Source: CAYJBH01 sp964368815 (GTDB lineage: Bacteria; Bacillota; Clostridia; Oscillospirales; Ruminococcaceae). Taken from it: a DNA stretch of 64,000 nucleotides. Location: the NCBI GenBank assembly GCA_964368815.1, contig CAYJDA010000005.1, positions 1 through 64,000 of the forward strand, given 5' to 3'. The notes beneath the pieces were generated by a model. The model was given only the letters and a program-made list of their open reading frames with translations. It searched no databases and was not told the origin of the DNA. Shown here piece by piece: positions 25,766-35,762 of this stretch (position 1 is its first letter; each line of letters starts with the position of its first letter). Both the position numbers and the translations under genes were made by a program.

Positions 25766-27205
25766 CTATATCAACTTCAACCTATCGGTTAAAATTTCGG
25801 TAAATGTAATTGGATTTCCTCGCCCCATACTCAACTTCATACAACATCCGACAAGAAATCCGAGGACATTGGTTTTGCCATTAATATAATCATGAACAGC
25901 CTTTGAATTTTGTTCAATAACCTTAGTAACAATATTATTTAGATCCTTTATATCATTTATCTGCATTAGGTTTTTTTCATTTGCTGCCGTCATAGGGTCA
26001 ACTGTACGTACTAACATTTCCTCAAGTACTGTTTTTCCCGCAGTGTTGCTAATAACTCCTTCATCAATCATCACTATCATGCTACTTAAATTTTCTGGTA
26101 AAAGCTTTGTATTGTTAAGCGAAATGTTTTTCTTTGCAAGATAGGCTGAGATATCACATATAATCCAGTTGCATATTTCTTTTGCATATTTCTTTTCGTA
26201 TTCAACCGCTTTTTCGAAGAAAGACGATCTTAAGGGATTCCATGCCAATAAATATGCATCAGAAAAAGATAGCGAGTATTGCTCTATATAACGCTTTGTT
26301 TTTGCAACAGGGAGTTCAGGAATTTCTAATTTAATATCGCGAACCATATCTTTAGAAATTGAAAAAACGGGTAAATCCGGCTCAGGGAAATAGCGATAAT
26401 CGTCTGAATTTTCCTTGCGTCTTAAAAATATGCTCTCTGCTTTTACATCATCCCATCGTAAGGTTTGTTGTTCAACAGCTTTTCCTGATTTAAGCAAATT
26501 TGTCTGTCGATTTATTTCATATAATACTCCTCTGTATACAGCACCAAAACTATTAACATTTTTTATTTCACAGCGAGTGCCGTATTCCGTAGTTCCAATC
26601 GGATGAAGTGATATATTAACATCACAACGGACATTTCCTTCCTGCATTTTGCCATCACATATTCCAACATATAATAAAGTAGCATGTATTGTTTCAAGAA
26701 AAGCTTTTGCTTCTTCTGCACTGCGTAAATCAGGTTTTGAAACAATCTCGATAAGGGGTACACCGCATCTGTTATAATCTATAAGGGTTTCGTCGACGCC
26801 ATCTATTTGAATAATTTTACCCGCATCTTCCTCGATATGTATTCGGGTTATGCCTATCTGCTTTGTTGCCTCTCCTACAAATATCTCAAGCAACCCATCC
26901 TCACATATAGGAGTGTCGTGCTGTGTTATTTGATAACCTTTAGGAAGGTCTGGGTAAAAGTAGTTTTTTCTATCCTGTTTGGTCAGGTAGTTTACTTTGC
27001 AATTAAGGGCGATTCCCATCTTTACACACTGTTCAACGGCTTTACTGTTTAGGGTGGGAAGTGTACCCGGCATTCCTGTACATATTGGACAGGTAAGTGT
27101 GTTCGCCTCATGACCAAATTCGTTTTTACATCCACAATACATTTTTGAATTAGTATTGAGTTCGGCATGAATCTCTAATCCAATTATTGGTTCATATCTA
27201 ATCAT
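25766..27205 (-). CDS. gatB: Asp-tRNA(Asn)/Glu-tRNA(Gln) amidotransferase subunit B
   Basis: The 479-residue protein has the GatB cradle domain (GLEIHAELNTNSKMYCGCKNEF, with zinc-type cysteines CPICTG) and the C-terminal YqeY-like tail. It binds the mischarged tRNA and activates the glutamate or aspartate for amidation. It overlaps gatA by 4 nt in a gatC-gatA-gatB order. Confidence 0.97.
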   Translation of the reverse strand: MIRYEPIIGLEIHAELNTNSKMYCGCKNEFGHEANTLTCPICTGMPGTLPTLNSKAVEQCVKMGIALNCKVNYLTKQDRKNYFYPDLPKGYQITQHDTPICEDGLLEIFVGEATKQIGITRIHIEEDAGKIIQIDGVDETLIDYNRCGVPLIEIVSKPDLRSAEEAKAFLETIHATLLYVGICDGKMQEGNVRCDVNISLHPIGTTEYGTRCEIKNVNSFGAVYRGVLYEINRQTNLLKSGKAVEQQTLRWDDVKAESIFLRRKENSDDYRYFPEPDLPVFSISKDMVRDIKLEIPELPVAKTKRYIEQYSLSFSDAYLLAWNPLRSSFFEKAVEYEKKYAKEICNWIICDISAYLAKKNISLNNTKLLPENLSSMIVMIDEGVISNTAGKTVLEEMLVRTVDPMTAANEKNLMQINDIKDLNNIVTKVIEQNSKAVHDYINGKTNVLGFLVGCCMKLSMGRGNPITFTEILTDRLKLI

Positions 27206-28656
27206 ATTGCAACCTCTGCCATTTTAAAGCCTCCAACCAAAGACTCATACTCCTTAGCAAAGGATAGTAATGAATAATCCATGCCATGTTTACCAATTAA
27301 TTGCATTCCTATCGGTAATCCTTCATTAGAATATCCACATGGCACCGATATACTTGGAAGACCTGCAAGATTAACTATAACGGTACACCCATCTGCGTTA
27401 TACATTTTTAACGGGTCGGAAATCATTTCTCCTACTCTGAAAGCGGTTGACGGCACTGTTGGTGTTATTATTATATCACATTCTGATAAAACTGTATCCA
27501 GTTCATTGGCAAAACGTTGCTGTATCAATTTTGCTTTTTTGTAATAAGCGTCATAATATCCGCTTGATAAAACAAAAGTTCCAAGTAATATTCGCCGTTT
27601 AACCTCATCTCCAAATCCATTACTTCGGCTTAATATGTTTATATCATTAATGTTATCTGCATTTTCCCTGAACCCAAAGTTTGTGCCGTCATATCTTGAG
27701 AGGTTTGATGAAGCTTCTGCAGAAGAAATTATGTAATAGGCAGAAAGTGAATGTTCAATTTTTGGTAATACAACCTCCTTTATTTTTGCTCCTTGCTTTT
27801 CTAACTCTTTTACAGTTAATAAAATTGTCTCCTTAACTTCCTCATTAATATCATCTCCAAAGTACTCTTTAGGCAACCCTATTACAGAGTTTTTTATGCG
27901 CTTATAGCTTTTGTTTAATGGGGAGTGAATTGAGGTAGCATCCATTGCATCATACCCTGACACAACATTAAAGGTAGACTCAACATCCGCAACATTACGA
28001 GCTAAAGGACCTATTTGTTCAAGGGAAGATGCAAAGGCGATGAGTCCGTAACGAGATACAGCCCCATATGAGGGTTTAAATCCCACTACTCCGCAAAAAG
28101 CGGCAGGTTGACGAATTGAGCCTCCGGTGTCACTACCAAGTGTGATCATTGCTTCACAAGCTGCTACTGCAGCGGCACTACCACCAGATGAACCTCCGGG
28201 AACTCGTGATAAATCAAATGGATTTCTTGTTGTTTTGTAGTAGGAAGTTTCACAGGAGGAGCCCATTGCAAATTCATCCATATTCAGTTTTCCAAGAAGA
28301 ACTGCTCCGGACGACTCCATGCGTCGGTAAACCGTTGCACTATAAGGAGGAATAAAGTTTTCAAGCATCCTTGATGCACAGCTGGTTGTTATACCTTTTG
28401 TGCAGATGTTATCTTTTAAAGCATAAGGTATACCATCAAGATTTCCAATACAATTGCCGTTAGCTCTGCGTAGGTCTGACGCAATTGCAGACTGTATTGC
28501 CTTATCTGCTGTAACGGTTAGAAAAGCATTTGTTTTTCCATCAACATCACTAATATGTTCTAAGTAGGAATTTGTAAGTTCTAATGATGTTATCTGCTTA
28601 TTATTAAGTAAAAATTGCGCTTCAACCGCTGTAATCCGGTAAAGCTTATCAACCAT
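27202..28656 (-). CDS. gatA: Asp-tRNA(Asn)/Glu-tRNA(Gln) amidotransferase subunit A
   Basis: The 484-residue amidase-signature protein has the Ser-cisSer-Lys triad visible in YALKDN, GGSSGGSAAAVAA and SDTGGSIRQPA. It releases ammonia from glutamine for transfer to the tRNA-bound acid. It overlaps gatC by 8 nt and gatB by 4 nt. Confidence 0.97.
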   Translation of the reverse strand: MVDKLYRITAVEAQFLLNNKQITSLELTNSYLEHISDVDGKTNAFLTVTADKAIQSAIASDLRRANGNCIGNLDGIPYALKDNICTKGITTSCASRMLENFIPPYSATVYRRMESSGAVLLGKLNMDEFAMGSSCETSYYKTTRNPFDLSRVPGGSSGGSAAAVAACEAMITLGSDTGGSIRQPAAFCGVVGFKPSYGAVSRYGLIAFASSLEQIGPLARNVADVESTFNVVSGYDAMDATSIHSPLNKSYKRIKNSVIGLPKEYFGDDINEEVKETILLTVKELEKQGAKIKEVVLPKIEHSLSAYYIISSAEASSNLSRYDGTNFGFRENADNINDINILSRSNGFGDEVKRRILLGTFVLSSGYYDAYYKKAKLIQQRFANELDTVLSECDIIITPTVPSTAFRVGEMISDPLKMYNADGCTVIVNLAGLPSISVPCGYSNEGLPIGMQLIGKHGMDYSLLSFAKEYESLVGGFKMAEVAI

Positions 28657-28942
28657 TTCCCCCTCCTAACTTATTTGGTAGTGAGGGAATCGAAACATAT
28701 TCCGATTTTGTTGCAGAAACATTTGCGAAAAATTCATCTCTTATTAATGATGGTTTAACTACATCATCCCGCAAAGTATGTTCAGCTACTTGAATAATAG
28801 ATTTAGCTTCGTTTGAAGTGTCCGGAAGGTGTTCAACCATTTTAATTATATTATCCAAATTTGCCAAAAGCTCCTCTGCCTGCTCCGGTGGCGGTGTGAG
28901 TCGAGAAAGCTCACATATTTTTTTAAATTCAATTTTATCCAT
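28649..28942 (-). CDS. gatC: Asp-tRNA(Asn)/Glu-tRNA(Gln) amidotransferase subunit C
   Basis: The 97-residue protein matches the GatC pattern: ICELSRL near the start, a central helix LLANLDNIIKMVEHL, and LRDDVVKPSL. It clamps GatA to GatB. Its ATG overlaps the ligA stop by one base (TAATG). Confidence 0.93.
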   Translation of the reverse strand: MDKIEFKKICELSRLTPPPEQAEELLANLDNIIKMVEHLPDTSNEAKSIIQVAEHTLRDDVVKPSLIRDEFFANVSATKSEYVSIPSLPNKLGGGNG

Positions 28943-30912
28943 TAAACATCCTGAATCATCGACAATAGGTTTTCCATAGTAACAATAGGAATTCCGAGGT
29001 CATTTGCTTTTTTTAGTTTACTTCCGGCATCCTCGCCACACAAAAGAAAATTAGTTTTTTTTGATATACTGCTAACAACCTTGCCACCGTGTTGTTGTAT
29101 TAATGCCTTAGCTTCATCCCTACTGTATCCTTCTAACGTTCCGGTGATAACAAAGCTACTGCCTGAGAGCCCTAAGGAAATAATATCGGATTTGTAGGTT
29201 GTATTAACCCCAAATAGAATTAACTTATCAACTATATTTCGAACATGCTCAGCAGCAAAAAATTCGATAACACTTTTGGCAATAATAGGGCCTATCCCAC
29301 CGATTTGAGATATTGATTCATAATCTGCCGTTGATATTTCATCTATGCTTCTAAAGTTTTCACAGATAAGAGTAGCAGCTCGCGCACCTACATTTTTTAT
29401 TCCAAGGGCAAAAATCAGACGATCAAGGTTTTGGGATTTTGATTGTTCTATCGCGCTGAGAAGGTTATCTGCTGAACGTTCTGCAAACCCTTCAAGCTGT
29501 AACAGCTGTTCCTTTTTTAGGCTATAAATATCGGACACATCACTAACAAATCCTGAATTAAAAAGCTGTTCAACAATTGCTTCACCAAGGCCGTCGATAT
29601 CCATGGCAACTCTTGATGCAAAGTGTATTATCCCTCTTAACTGTTGTTCGGGGCATTCCCTGTTAATACATCTTAGGGCTACCTCGTCCTTACTATCAAC
29701 CAGCTCATATCCACACGATGGACAAGTATTCGGAAAAATATATGTTTTTGAATCCGGTTCATGAGATATTACTCTAACAATTTCAGGTATTATATCCCCT
29801 GCTTTTCTAACTATAACCGTATCCCCTATTCGGATATCTTTCTCTTTAATAAAATCTCGATTATGGAGTGCGGCTCGTGCAACCGATGTTCCGGATAGTG
29901 TGATAGGTTTAAGGTCAGCGGTAGGGACAATTGCGCCTGTGCGTCCAACCGATATTGAAATATTTAATAGCTTTGTTTCTTTTTCCTCAGGAGGATATTT
30001 AAAAGCTGCAGCCCATCTTGGAAATTTAGATGTGCTTCCTAATACATTTCGATCAGATAAGTTATTTAGTTTAACTACAGCGCCATCGAGATCAAAATCA
30101 AAACTACGGCGTTTCTCTCCAATTTGTTCGATTGCATCAATGGCTTGATCAATATTATCTACTGTAAATGAACATGGAGGAATGCAAAAACCAAGTCCTT
30201 TTAAAAAATTAATTGCTTCGCTGTGAGTTGTGATTGGGATATCACCAGCCTGAAGGTTAAAAACAAAAATTTCAAGCCTTCTTTCAGCGGTTATTTTGCT
30301 GTTTTTTTGTCTCAGCGAGCCTGATGCCGCATTTCTTGGGTTTTTAAAAGGTTTATCTCCCTGTGCCTCTTGTTCCTCTACAATTTGTTCAAATATCGAA
30401 CGGGGCATATAAACCTCTCCTCGAACGGTGATATTACACGGTTGTGAGAGTGTTTTAGGCACAGAATTTATTGTTAGAAGATTTGCCGTGACATCTTCTC
30501 CAACTTCTCCGTTTCCTCGTGTTAATCCCTTAACTAAAACACCGTTTTCATAACTTAACGAAACCGACAGGCCGTCTATTTTAGGTTCAACAACATAGCT
30601 ACGTTTTTTAACCTTTTGCTCAACCCGACGGTCAAAATCTCTCAACTCGTCAAAGGAAAATAAATCCTGCAAACTCTCCATCTTTATAGTGTGTTCTACC
30701 TTATCAAATAGATCGTCTGCAACGCCTCCTATAGTTACGGTAGGAGAATTTTCGTCGTAAAACTCTGGGTTTTCTGATTCCAAACAGCGAAGCTCGGACA
30801 TAAGACGATCAAATTCAAAGTCGCTTATTCCGGGATTATTAAGCTGATAGTATTCATGGTTATGAATTCTTAACTGACCACGCAGCATATTAATTCTTTT
30901 TTTTACGTCCAA
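28942..30912 (-). CDS. ligA: NAD-dependent DNA ligase
   Basis: The 656-residue protein has domain Ia (HNHEYYQLNNPGISDFEFD), the nucleotidyl transferase domain with adenylated Lys111 in KIDG, and an OB fold. A four-Cys zinc finger (CPSCGYEL..CINRECPEQ), helix-hairpin-helix repeats and a C-terminal BRCT domain (residues about 580-656) complete it. It seals nicks in replication and repair. It starts with TTG, supported by GAGG 6 nt upstream. It is the first gene of the ligA-gatCAB-PC4-HD-transketolase run. Confidence 0.97.
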   Translation of the reverse strand: MDVKKRINMLRGQLRIHNHEYYQLNNPGISDFEFDRLMSELRCLESENPEFYDENSPTVTIGGVADDLFDKVEHTIKMESLQDLFSFDELRDFDRRVEQKVKKRSYVVEPKIDGLSVSLSYENGVLVKGLTRGNGEVGEDVTANLLTINSVPKTLSQPCNITVRGEVYMPRSIFEQIVEEQEAQGDKPFKNPRNAASGSLRQKNSKITAERRLEIFVFNLQAGDIPITTHSEAINFLKGLGFCIPPCSFTVDNIDQAIDAIEQIGEKRRSFDFDLDGAVVKLNNLSDRNVLGSTSKFPRWAAAFKYPPEEKETKLLNISISVGRTGAIVPTADLKPITLSGTSVARAALHNRDFIKEKDIRIGDTVIVRKAGDIIPEIVRVISHEPDSKTYIFPNTCPSCGYELVDSKDEVALRCINRECPEQQLRGIIHFASRVAMDIDGLGEAIVEQLFNSGFVSDVSDIYSLKKEQLLQLEGFAERSADNLLSAIEQSKSQNLDRLIFALGIKNVGARAATLICENFRSIDEISTADYESISQIGGIGPIIAKSVIEFFAAEHVRNIVDKLILFGVNTTYKSDIISLGLSGSSFVITGTLEGYSRDEAKALIQQHGGKVVSSISKKTNFLLCGEDAGSKLKKANDLGIPIVTMENLLSMIQDV

Positions 30913-30940
30913 ATAAACCTCAAATTCGCACTTTTAAAAT

Positions 30941-30970
30941 AGTATAACACATACGAGTATAAAAAATCAA
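30941..30970 (-). promoter_or_regulatory. Promoter of the ligA-gatCAB run
   Basis: On the minus strand TTGATT (complement of 30965-30970) is 18 nt from TATACT (complement of 30941-30946), which has TG one base upstream (extended -10). Confidence 0.6.
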
Positions 30971-31045
30971 TAAAATTAGAGTATCATATCATCAAAGAGG
31001 AAGAAAAGTCAAAAAAGGTGGCGCTTTTTCCAAATGGATACAGAT

Positions 31046-31088
31046 ATTAAAAAAATTTAACCCCGATAAAAACTTGTTTTCATCGGGG
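31046..31088 (-). terminator. Intrinsic terminator of the amidase-uxaC operon
   Basis: On the minus strand the stem CCCCGAT/ATCGGGG continues, after one mismatch, as AAAAC/GTTTT (31061-31088). It is followed by a T-rich tail with seven T in a row. It lies 77 nt after the uxaC stop. Confidence 0.82.
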
Positions 31089-31165
31089 TGTATAATACTT
31101 CAATGTGATAGAAATGCATACATAACAGCTAAATAGATGGAAATTTATTATTAACTATTTTTTTA

Positions 31166-32566
31166 TCAGTCGCTGACAGAGATATATTTTGCAACATTAT
31201 TATAACAGATACCCTGAACGATTTCACTTAAAATATCGTAATCTTCAGGATACTCACCGTTTACAACAAGCTTTGCAATCTCATTACACATTATTCTACG
31301 GAAGTACTCATGCCTTGGGAAGGATAAGAAACTTCTGGAATCTGTTAACATTCCAACAAAGCGGCACAGCATTCCCATAGAGGCTAAATCTTCCATCTGT
31401 TTAATCATTCCCGGTTTTGTGTCCATAAACCACCAGCCGGATCCAAATTGTATTTTCCCCTCAATGCCGCCGCCCTGGAAATTACCGAGCATAGTAGCAA
31501 GAACAGCATTATCTGATGGATTAATACAGTATAATATTGTTTTTGGAAGCCTGTTTTCCGAATCCATATTGTCGAGAAGTCGTGACAAATCTTGCGCTAC
31601 AAATCTATCATTAATTGAGTCAAATCCGGTATCCGGACCAAGCTGTTTAAGCATTCTTGTAGAGTTATTTCGCATTGGGCCGATGTGATACTGCTGAACC
31701 CATCCCCTACTGTGGTATTCCTTTCCAAGGAAGCTCATTACATAACCTTTGTATTTTCTAAGCTCATCCTCCATTAAAGTTTTTCCATTTAATGATTTAT
31801 CAAAAATTAATGATGCCTCATCAAAGGATGAGTCGAGATACATTACTACATCAAGCGCATGATCTGATAGTCTACACCCTGCATCATGAAAATAATCCAT
31901 GCGAGCAACCAGAAATTCTAATAACTCCTTAAGATTATTAACAGTATACCCTGCTTCTCTTAATGCTGAAATATATGGCAAAAATCCGGGTTTTTCGGTA
32001 TGCAAAATGTTATCAGGGCGAAAGGTCGGTAACACCTTGCAGGCAAAACCCTCTTCTGCAAGTAGTTTATGATATTTTAAATCATCTTTGGGGTCATCTG
32101 TAGTGCACATGGCCTTTACATTAGAGCGAATAATCAAATTTCTTACCGAAAAACCCTCTTCCTGTAAAAGTGTATTACATCTGTCGTATATTTGTTTTGC
32201 ATTTGCTTCATTTAGAGGTTCATACACGTCGAAATAACGCTGAAGCTCCAGATGACTCCAGTGATAAAGAGGATTTCCTATTGAATAAGAAATAGTTTTA
32301 GCGTATGATAAAAATTTTTCATAGTCTGTTTTGTTGCCGGTTATATATTCTTCATCTATACCGTTAGTTCTCATCAACCTCCATTTATAATGATCACCTC
32401 CAAGCCAGACCTTTGAAATATTCTCAAAAACTAAATCATCATATATTTCCTTTGCATTTAGATGATTATGGTAGTCGAAGATCGGCATATCCTTTGCATA
32501 GTCGTGATATAGCTTTATTGCAACATCACTTTGAAGTAAAAAATTCTCATCCATAAATTTTTTCAT
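31166..32566 (-). CDS. uxaC: Glucuronate isomerase
   Basis: The 466-residue protein of the amidohydrolase-fold UxaC family shows PIFDYHNHLNAKEIYDD near the N-terminus, TDDPKDDLKYH in the middle and a C-terminal GMLTDSRSFLSFPRHEYFRR block. It interconverts glucuronate/galacturonate and the ketose form at the entry of uronate breakdown. No other uronate gene is nearby. It follows the GHL10/amidase gene by 18 nt with AAGGAG before the ATG. Co-transcription with a cell-wall hydrolase is unusual. Confidence 0.95.
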   Translation of the reverse strand: MKKFMDENFLLQSDVAIKLYHDYAKDMPIFDYHNHLNAKEIYDDLVFENISKVWLGGDHYKWRLMRTNGIDEEYITGNKTDYEKFLSYAKTISYSIGNPLYHWSHLELQRYFDVYEPLNEANAKQIYDRCNTLLQEEGFSVRNLIIRSNVKAMCTTDDPKDDLKYHKLLAEEGFACKVLPTFRPDNILHTEKPGFLPYISALREAGYTVNNLKELLEFLVARMDYFHDAGCRLSDHALDVVMYLDSSFDEASLIFDKSLNGKTLMEDELRKYKGYVMSFLGKEYHSRGWVQQYHIGPMRNNSTRMLKQLGPDTGFDSINDRFVAQDLSRLLDNMDSENRLPKTILYCINPSDNAVLATMLGNFQGGGIEGKIQFGSGWWFMDTKPGMIKQMEDLASMGMLCRFVGMLTDSRSFLSFPRHEYFRRIMCNEIAKLVVNGEYPEDYDILSEIVQGICYNNVAKYISVSD

Positions 32567-32584
32567 AATGTGTTATCTCCTTAA

Positions 32585-35479
32585 TTAAAATCCAAACGAG
32601 GACAAAATGGCATTTACAGTTGCTTGAGCCATTGCATCCTGGTATGCGCTTGTGCGTAACTTTTCATATTCTGCGGTATTTGAAAGAAAACCATATTCAA
32701 CAAGCATTGCAGGAAAATGAGTATGCGATGCGACGCGATACCACCCGTACTTCTCGCCTCTATTTGTAGTATTGAGAGCTCCGGAAATTGCCGAGGATAT
32801 ATTTGCTGCATAACTCTTAGAATATGGATTAAAGTACCACACTTCACTTCCGGTTGCCGATGGACTATACGAAGAGTTATGATGTAGACTAACAAAAATG
32901 TGTGGTGAGTATGCAATAGAAGCATTACGGCGTTCATCAAGCGATGGGTTAACATTTAACATTTCCGTCATCTCAACCTGAACTCCCTGCGCTCGTAACA
33001 GGTCGGCCACCTTAATTGCCATCTCGTAGTTTAAATCTTTTTCAGATTTCATGCCTGCAATTGGAATAGCTCCGGGGTCATTACCGCCATGGCCTGGGTC
33101 TATATACACCTTTAACTCGGAGATAGAATTAGGATATTGATTAAACCTAAATACAAGATTTCCGGAAGAATCATAGTATGCAATATACCCTAAAAAATTA
33201 CCGGCTGTTGTGAGCGACATATTTACTCTAACATCCTCACCTTCCTGTGCAACAGTTATCCCTGAAAATAAATTATTCTGTGTTAAAAGCGGAATAGCTT
33301 CGGGTGCTAACGTTGAGGATTTAATGAGTATGCTAAAATTATTGGCTATAAAACTACCCTGTAGCCCGGACTCATTATTAAAGTTGAGAGGTGATAAACT
33401 GGAAACATACGCCATTTTAACAGATGGAGTCAGGGTTAAATATGCGTATCTTGAATCGGCAGAAAATGATGCTGTGCTTATAGTGCTAACCAAGCCCGGT
33501 TGAACTCCCTGCGATGTAACATCGTCTGCATTAATTCGATGTCCCGATTTTAATATATAGTAATTATAGCTATCATTTGCATCCTGATATGTAAGAAGAT
33601 CACTTACTACATAGTCTACAGTTCCTTTAGGTAATGGGAATGTGTTTCCCCATGGATCAGAGTTTAATACAGAAGTTGGGTATGTTCTTGCTTGGTCGGC
33701 AGTAACCATAACAACATTGCCGGTATCGATTAAAACGCTTGCAGCGACCTTAACTTCTGCCCCTTGCTTTGTTTGGGTTATTCCATCCCATACTCCGGTA
33801 AAATTAATATTTCCAAGTGAAACTGCATTTTCTTCACCCGCAGGAACAGTATAACTTCCGGTATAATGTGTATAACTGGTATCGTTTGCTCCATCTTCGC
33901 TTTCAACCGTTGTTTCTGTAAGTTCAACAGTGCTACCGTTAATTGTTGCGGTAACATTTGCTCCAAGGTATGCCTCTGCAGTAAATCTAAGTTCCGTTCC
34001 TCCCTCAACTGTAACCGAACCCGCCGGTGAAACATCACCAAATATCTGAACTTCTCTTGTAATATTATAAACAACTTCCTTTTCCTTATGGGTAAAAACA
34101 AAGGTGTTAAGTCCCGCTTTAAGTGGAAACGCTATCGAAAATACACCGTTTTCATTGCGTTCCAGTTCCTCTGAGTTAATCTGAATAGCAAAATTCGGAT
34201 CCGACGCACCATAAAAATGCACCTCAGTTTCAAATGTTTTGTACTCAAGTTGTTCCGGTCTGCTAACAGTAAGGTCGGTTAAAATATCCGAAGTTTGAAC
34301 CATATTGCTATAGTACTGTATTAAAACATCCGTGCTTTGTTCATGGTTCTCTATTAGCCCGGCATAGGAGTAAAAAGCTGAACCAAGAATGTTATTAATT
34401 TCACGTGTAGCAATAACCTGTCTCATAACCTGATCCGGTGCAGCCCACCCTGATAGTTCACTGCCTAAGTTTTGATTATTTATAAGTGCAATGGCAGATA
34501 TATTGTACTCCTCACTTTTTTTTGCCCACCATGACAAAACAGTTTCAAACGGTATTACTTCGTCCGTCAATGATCCTGGAGCATTAACAGCAACAACATC
34601 AATTGATGAAGAAGTTAGTATAGAATCTATATCAATATTTCCATCTGTTAGCATTTCATAATCAGATGTGGTTGCACTTCCTGACGAATTAGTTTCTTCA
34701 TTTGCCCAAACCGGCTCTACCACTATTCCGACAGCGGTTTCGGGCCGAACTGTTTTCACAGCATCGACCATTGAGGTCACAAGTGAAGTAGATGCTTCAT
34801 TCATCCAATTTTCATAGCCCATACCTCCCCCTTCACTTCGATAAAGTGCCATGGTATTAGAGGTAGCAGGATTTTGATATCCATTAATAAATACAACATC
34901 CAAATCGTATAGCTTTACAAAGTCTTCTAAATTTGACGCTGCAGAGGTTCGCACCTCCGATGAAAGTTCTTCGGAGATAGTAAACTCATCCTCTATCATT
35001 TGAAAAGATGCAGTAAAAACAGGATATACGTAAATATCATTTGCCTTTGCTGCATTTAAAATATAATCAAAAGTATCAAATCCTGTTGCACTCCTTAAAG
35101 ATGAACTGGCATAAATGACTCCGGTTTCAGCTTCAAGGGGAACAAATATGGTATTAAATCCATATTCCTCAGCCTGAGAAATAATCGAGGTAATCTGGTT
35201 TTTTACAGTTTCTTCAGTATCAGAACTACTTATAGCATAGTCTACCCCAGCAGTAATCCAAAAAGATTTTATTTCATCAGGTGCATTAAACACCCCTCTT
35301 GTAGCTTGGTCGGCAGAATTTATATCCTGTTCAATGTTTTCATCAACCTCCTCGGTAATAGTGGATGACGAAACTGGATTTTCCTGGGCTTGCCCAACTA
35401 ATCCGATATTTAGTATCATTGTAGATAAAACAATTATCACACTGATAACAGCTAACTTTAATGTTGCAGTATTATTCAT
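32585..35479 (-). CDS. Secreted N-acetylmuramoyl-L-alanine amidase with GHL10-like N-terminal domain
   Basis: The 964-residue exported protein starts with a signal or anchor sequence (about residues 8-31). A GHL10/DUF187-like TIM-barrel region follows (about 50-400; SFWITAGVDYA, YGFNTIFVPLEAETGVIY). A beta-rich middle comes next (about 415-780). The C-terminal Amidase_3 domain (about 787-964) has zinc ligands in YIDPGHGGNDPG, a Glu in EKDLNYE and SLHHN, and the catalytic Glu in VEYGFLSN. It should cleave the peptide stem from peptidoglycan outside the cell. No clear Shine-Dalgarno is seen at the ATG; GTGAGA lies about 11 nt upstream. Confidence 0.85.
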   Translation of the reverse strand: MNNTATLKLAVISVIIVLSTMILNIGLVGQAQENPVSSSTITEEVDENIEQDINSADQATRGVFNAPDEIKSFWITAGVDYAISSSDTEETVKNQITSIISQAEEYGFNTIFVPLEAETGVIYASSSLRSATGFDTFDYILNAAKANDIYVYPVFTASFQMIEDEFTISEELSSEVRTSAASNLEDFVKLYDLDVVFINGYQNPATSNTMALYRSEGGGMGYENWMNEASTSLVTSMVDAVKTVRPETAVGIVVEPVWANEETNSSGSATTSDYEMLTDGNIDIDSILTSSSIDVVAVNAPGSLTDEVIPFETVLSWWAKKSEEYNISAIALINNQNLGSELSGWAAPDQVMRQVIATREINNILGSAFYSYAGLIENHEQSTDVLIQYYSNMVQTSDILTDLTVSRPEQLEYKTFETEVHFYGASDPNFAIQINSEELERNENGVFSIAFPLKAGLNTFVFTHKEKEVVYNITREVQIFGDVSPAGSVTVEGGTELRFTAEAYLGANVTATINGSTVELTETTVESEDGANDTSYTHYTGSYTVPAGEENAVSLGNINFTGVWDGITQTKQGAEVKVAASVLIDTGNVVMVTADQARTYPTSVLNSDPWGNTFPLPKGTVDYVVSDLLTYQDANDSYNYYILKSGHRINADDVTSQGVQPGLVSTISTASFSADSRYAYLTLTPSVKMAYVSSLSPLNFNNESGLQGSFIANNFSILIKSSTLAPEAIPLLTQNNLFSGITVAQEGEDVRVNMSLTTAGNFLGYIAYYDSSGNLVFRFNQYPNSISELKVYIDPGHGGNDPGAIPIAGMKSEKDLNYEMAIKVADLLRAQGVQVEMTEMLNVNPSLDERRNASIAYSPHIFVSLHHNSSYSPSATGSEVWYFNPYSKSYAANISSAISGALNTTNRGEKYGWYRVASHTHFPAMLVEYGFLSNTAEYEKLRTSAYQDAMAQATVNAILSSFGF

Positions 35480-35640
35480 TCTATATTATTCTCACAAAAG
35501 TAACGTCATGATTAATTGCGTTTGTTTGCACACAGTAATAATATCATAAATTGATAAAAAAATAAATAGTAAAGCGTCATTTTTTCTCAAAATATATGTA
35601 ATCATATCAAATTATGATAAGTTATGTCGATAAAAAGAAT

Positions 35641-35679
35641 ATTATTTTTTACTTTTTTAAAAAAATTTTTAAAAAAAGC
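35641..35679 (+). promoter_or_regulatory. A/T-tract UP element before groES
   Basis: Alternating runs of T and A directly abut the groES -35 box. This matches the position and composition of UP elements that bind the RNA polymerase alpha subunit. Inferred from composition and position only. Confidence 0.45.
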
Positions 35680-35708
35680 TTGCAATTTCTTTCCGAACTG
35701 ATTATAAT
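35680..35708 (+). promoter_or_regulatory. Sigma-A promoter of groES-groEL
   Basis: TTGCAA is 17 nt from a perfect TATAAT. The CIRCE operator begins 5 nt after the -10 box, so HrcA binding would cover the transcription start. Confidence 0.88.
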
Positions 35709-35712
35709 ATCA

Positions 35713-35739
35713 TTAGCACTCAAAGGCGTTGAGTGCCAA
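35713..35739 (+). promoter_or_regulatory. CIRCE operator (HrcA binding site)
   Basis: TTAGCACTC, nine spacer bases and GAGTGCCAA match the CIRCE consensus TTAGCACTC-N9-GAGTGCTAA with one change in the right arm. It implies heat-shock control by HrcA, whose gene is not in the window. Confidence 0.95.
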
Positions 35740-35762
35740 AACTTTTACAGGAGGTATATTTA

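Noticed and set aside
31009..31036. AAAAAGG...CTTTTT mini-hairpin in the ligA-uxaC gap.
   Set aside because: The stem has one or two GC pairs and is far from the uxaC stop; the stronger terminator at 31061-31088 explains the site.
35733..35762. N-terminal extension of GroES by ten residues.
   Set aside because: It would start inside the CIRCE operator without a ribosome binding site; the internal ATG has a perfect AGGAGG.
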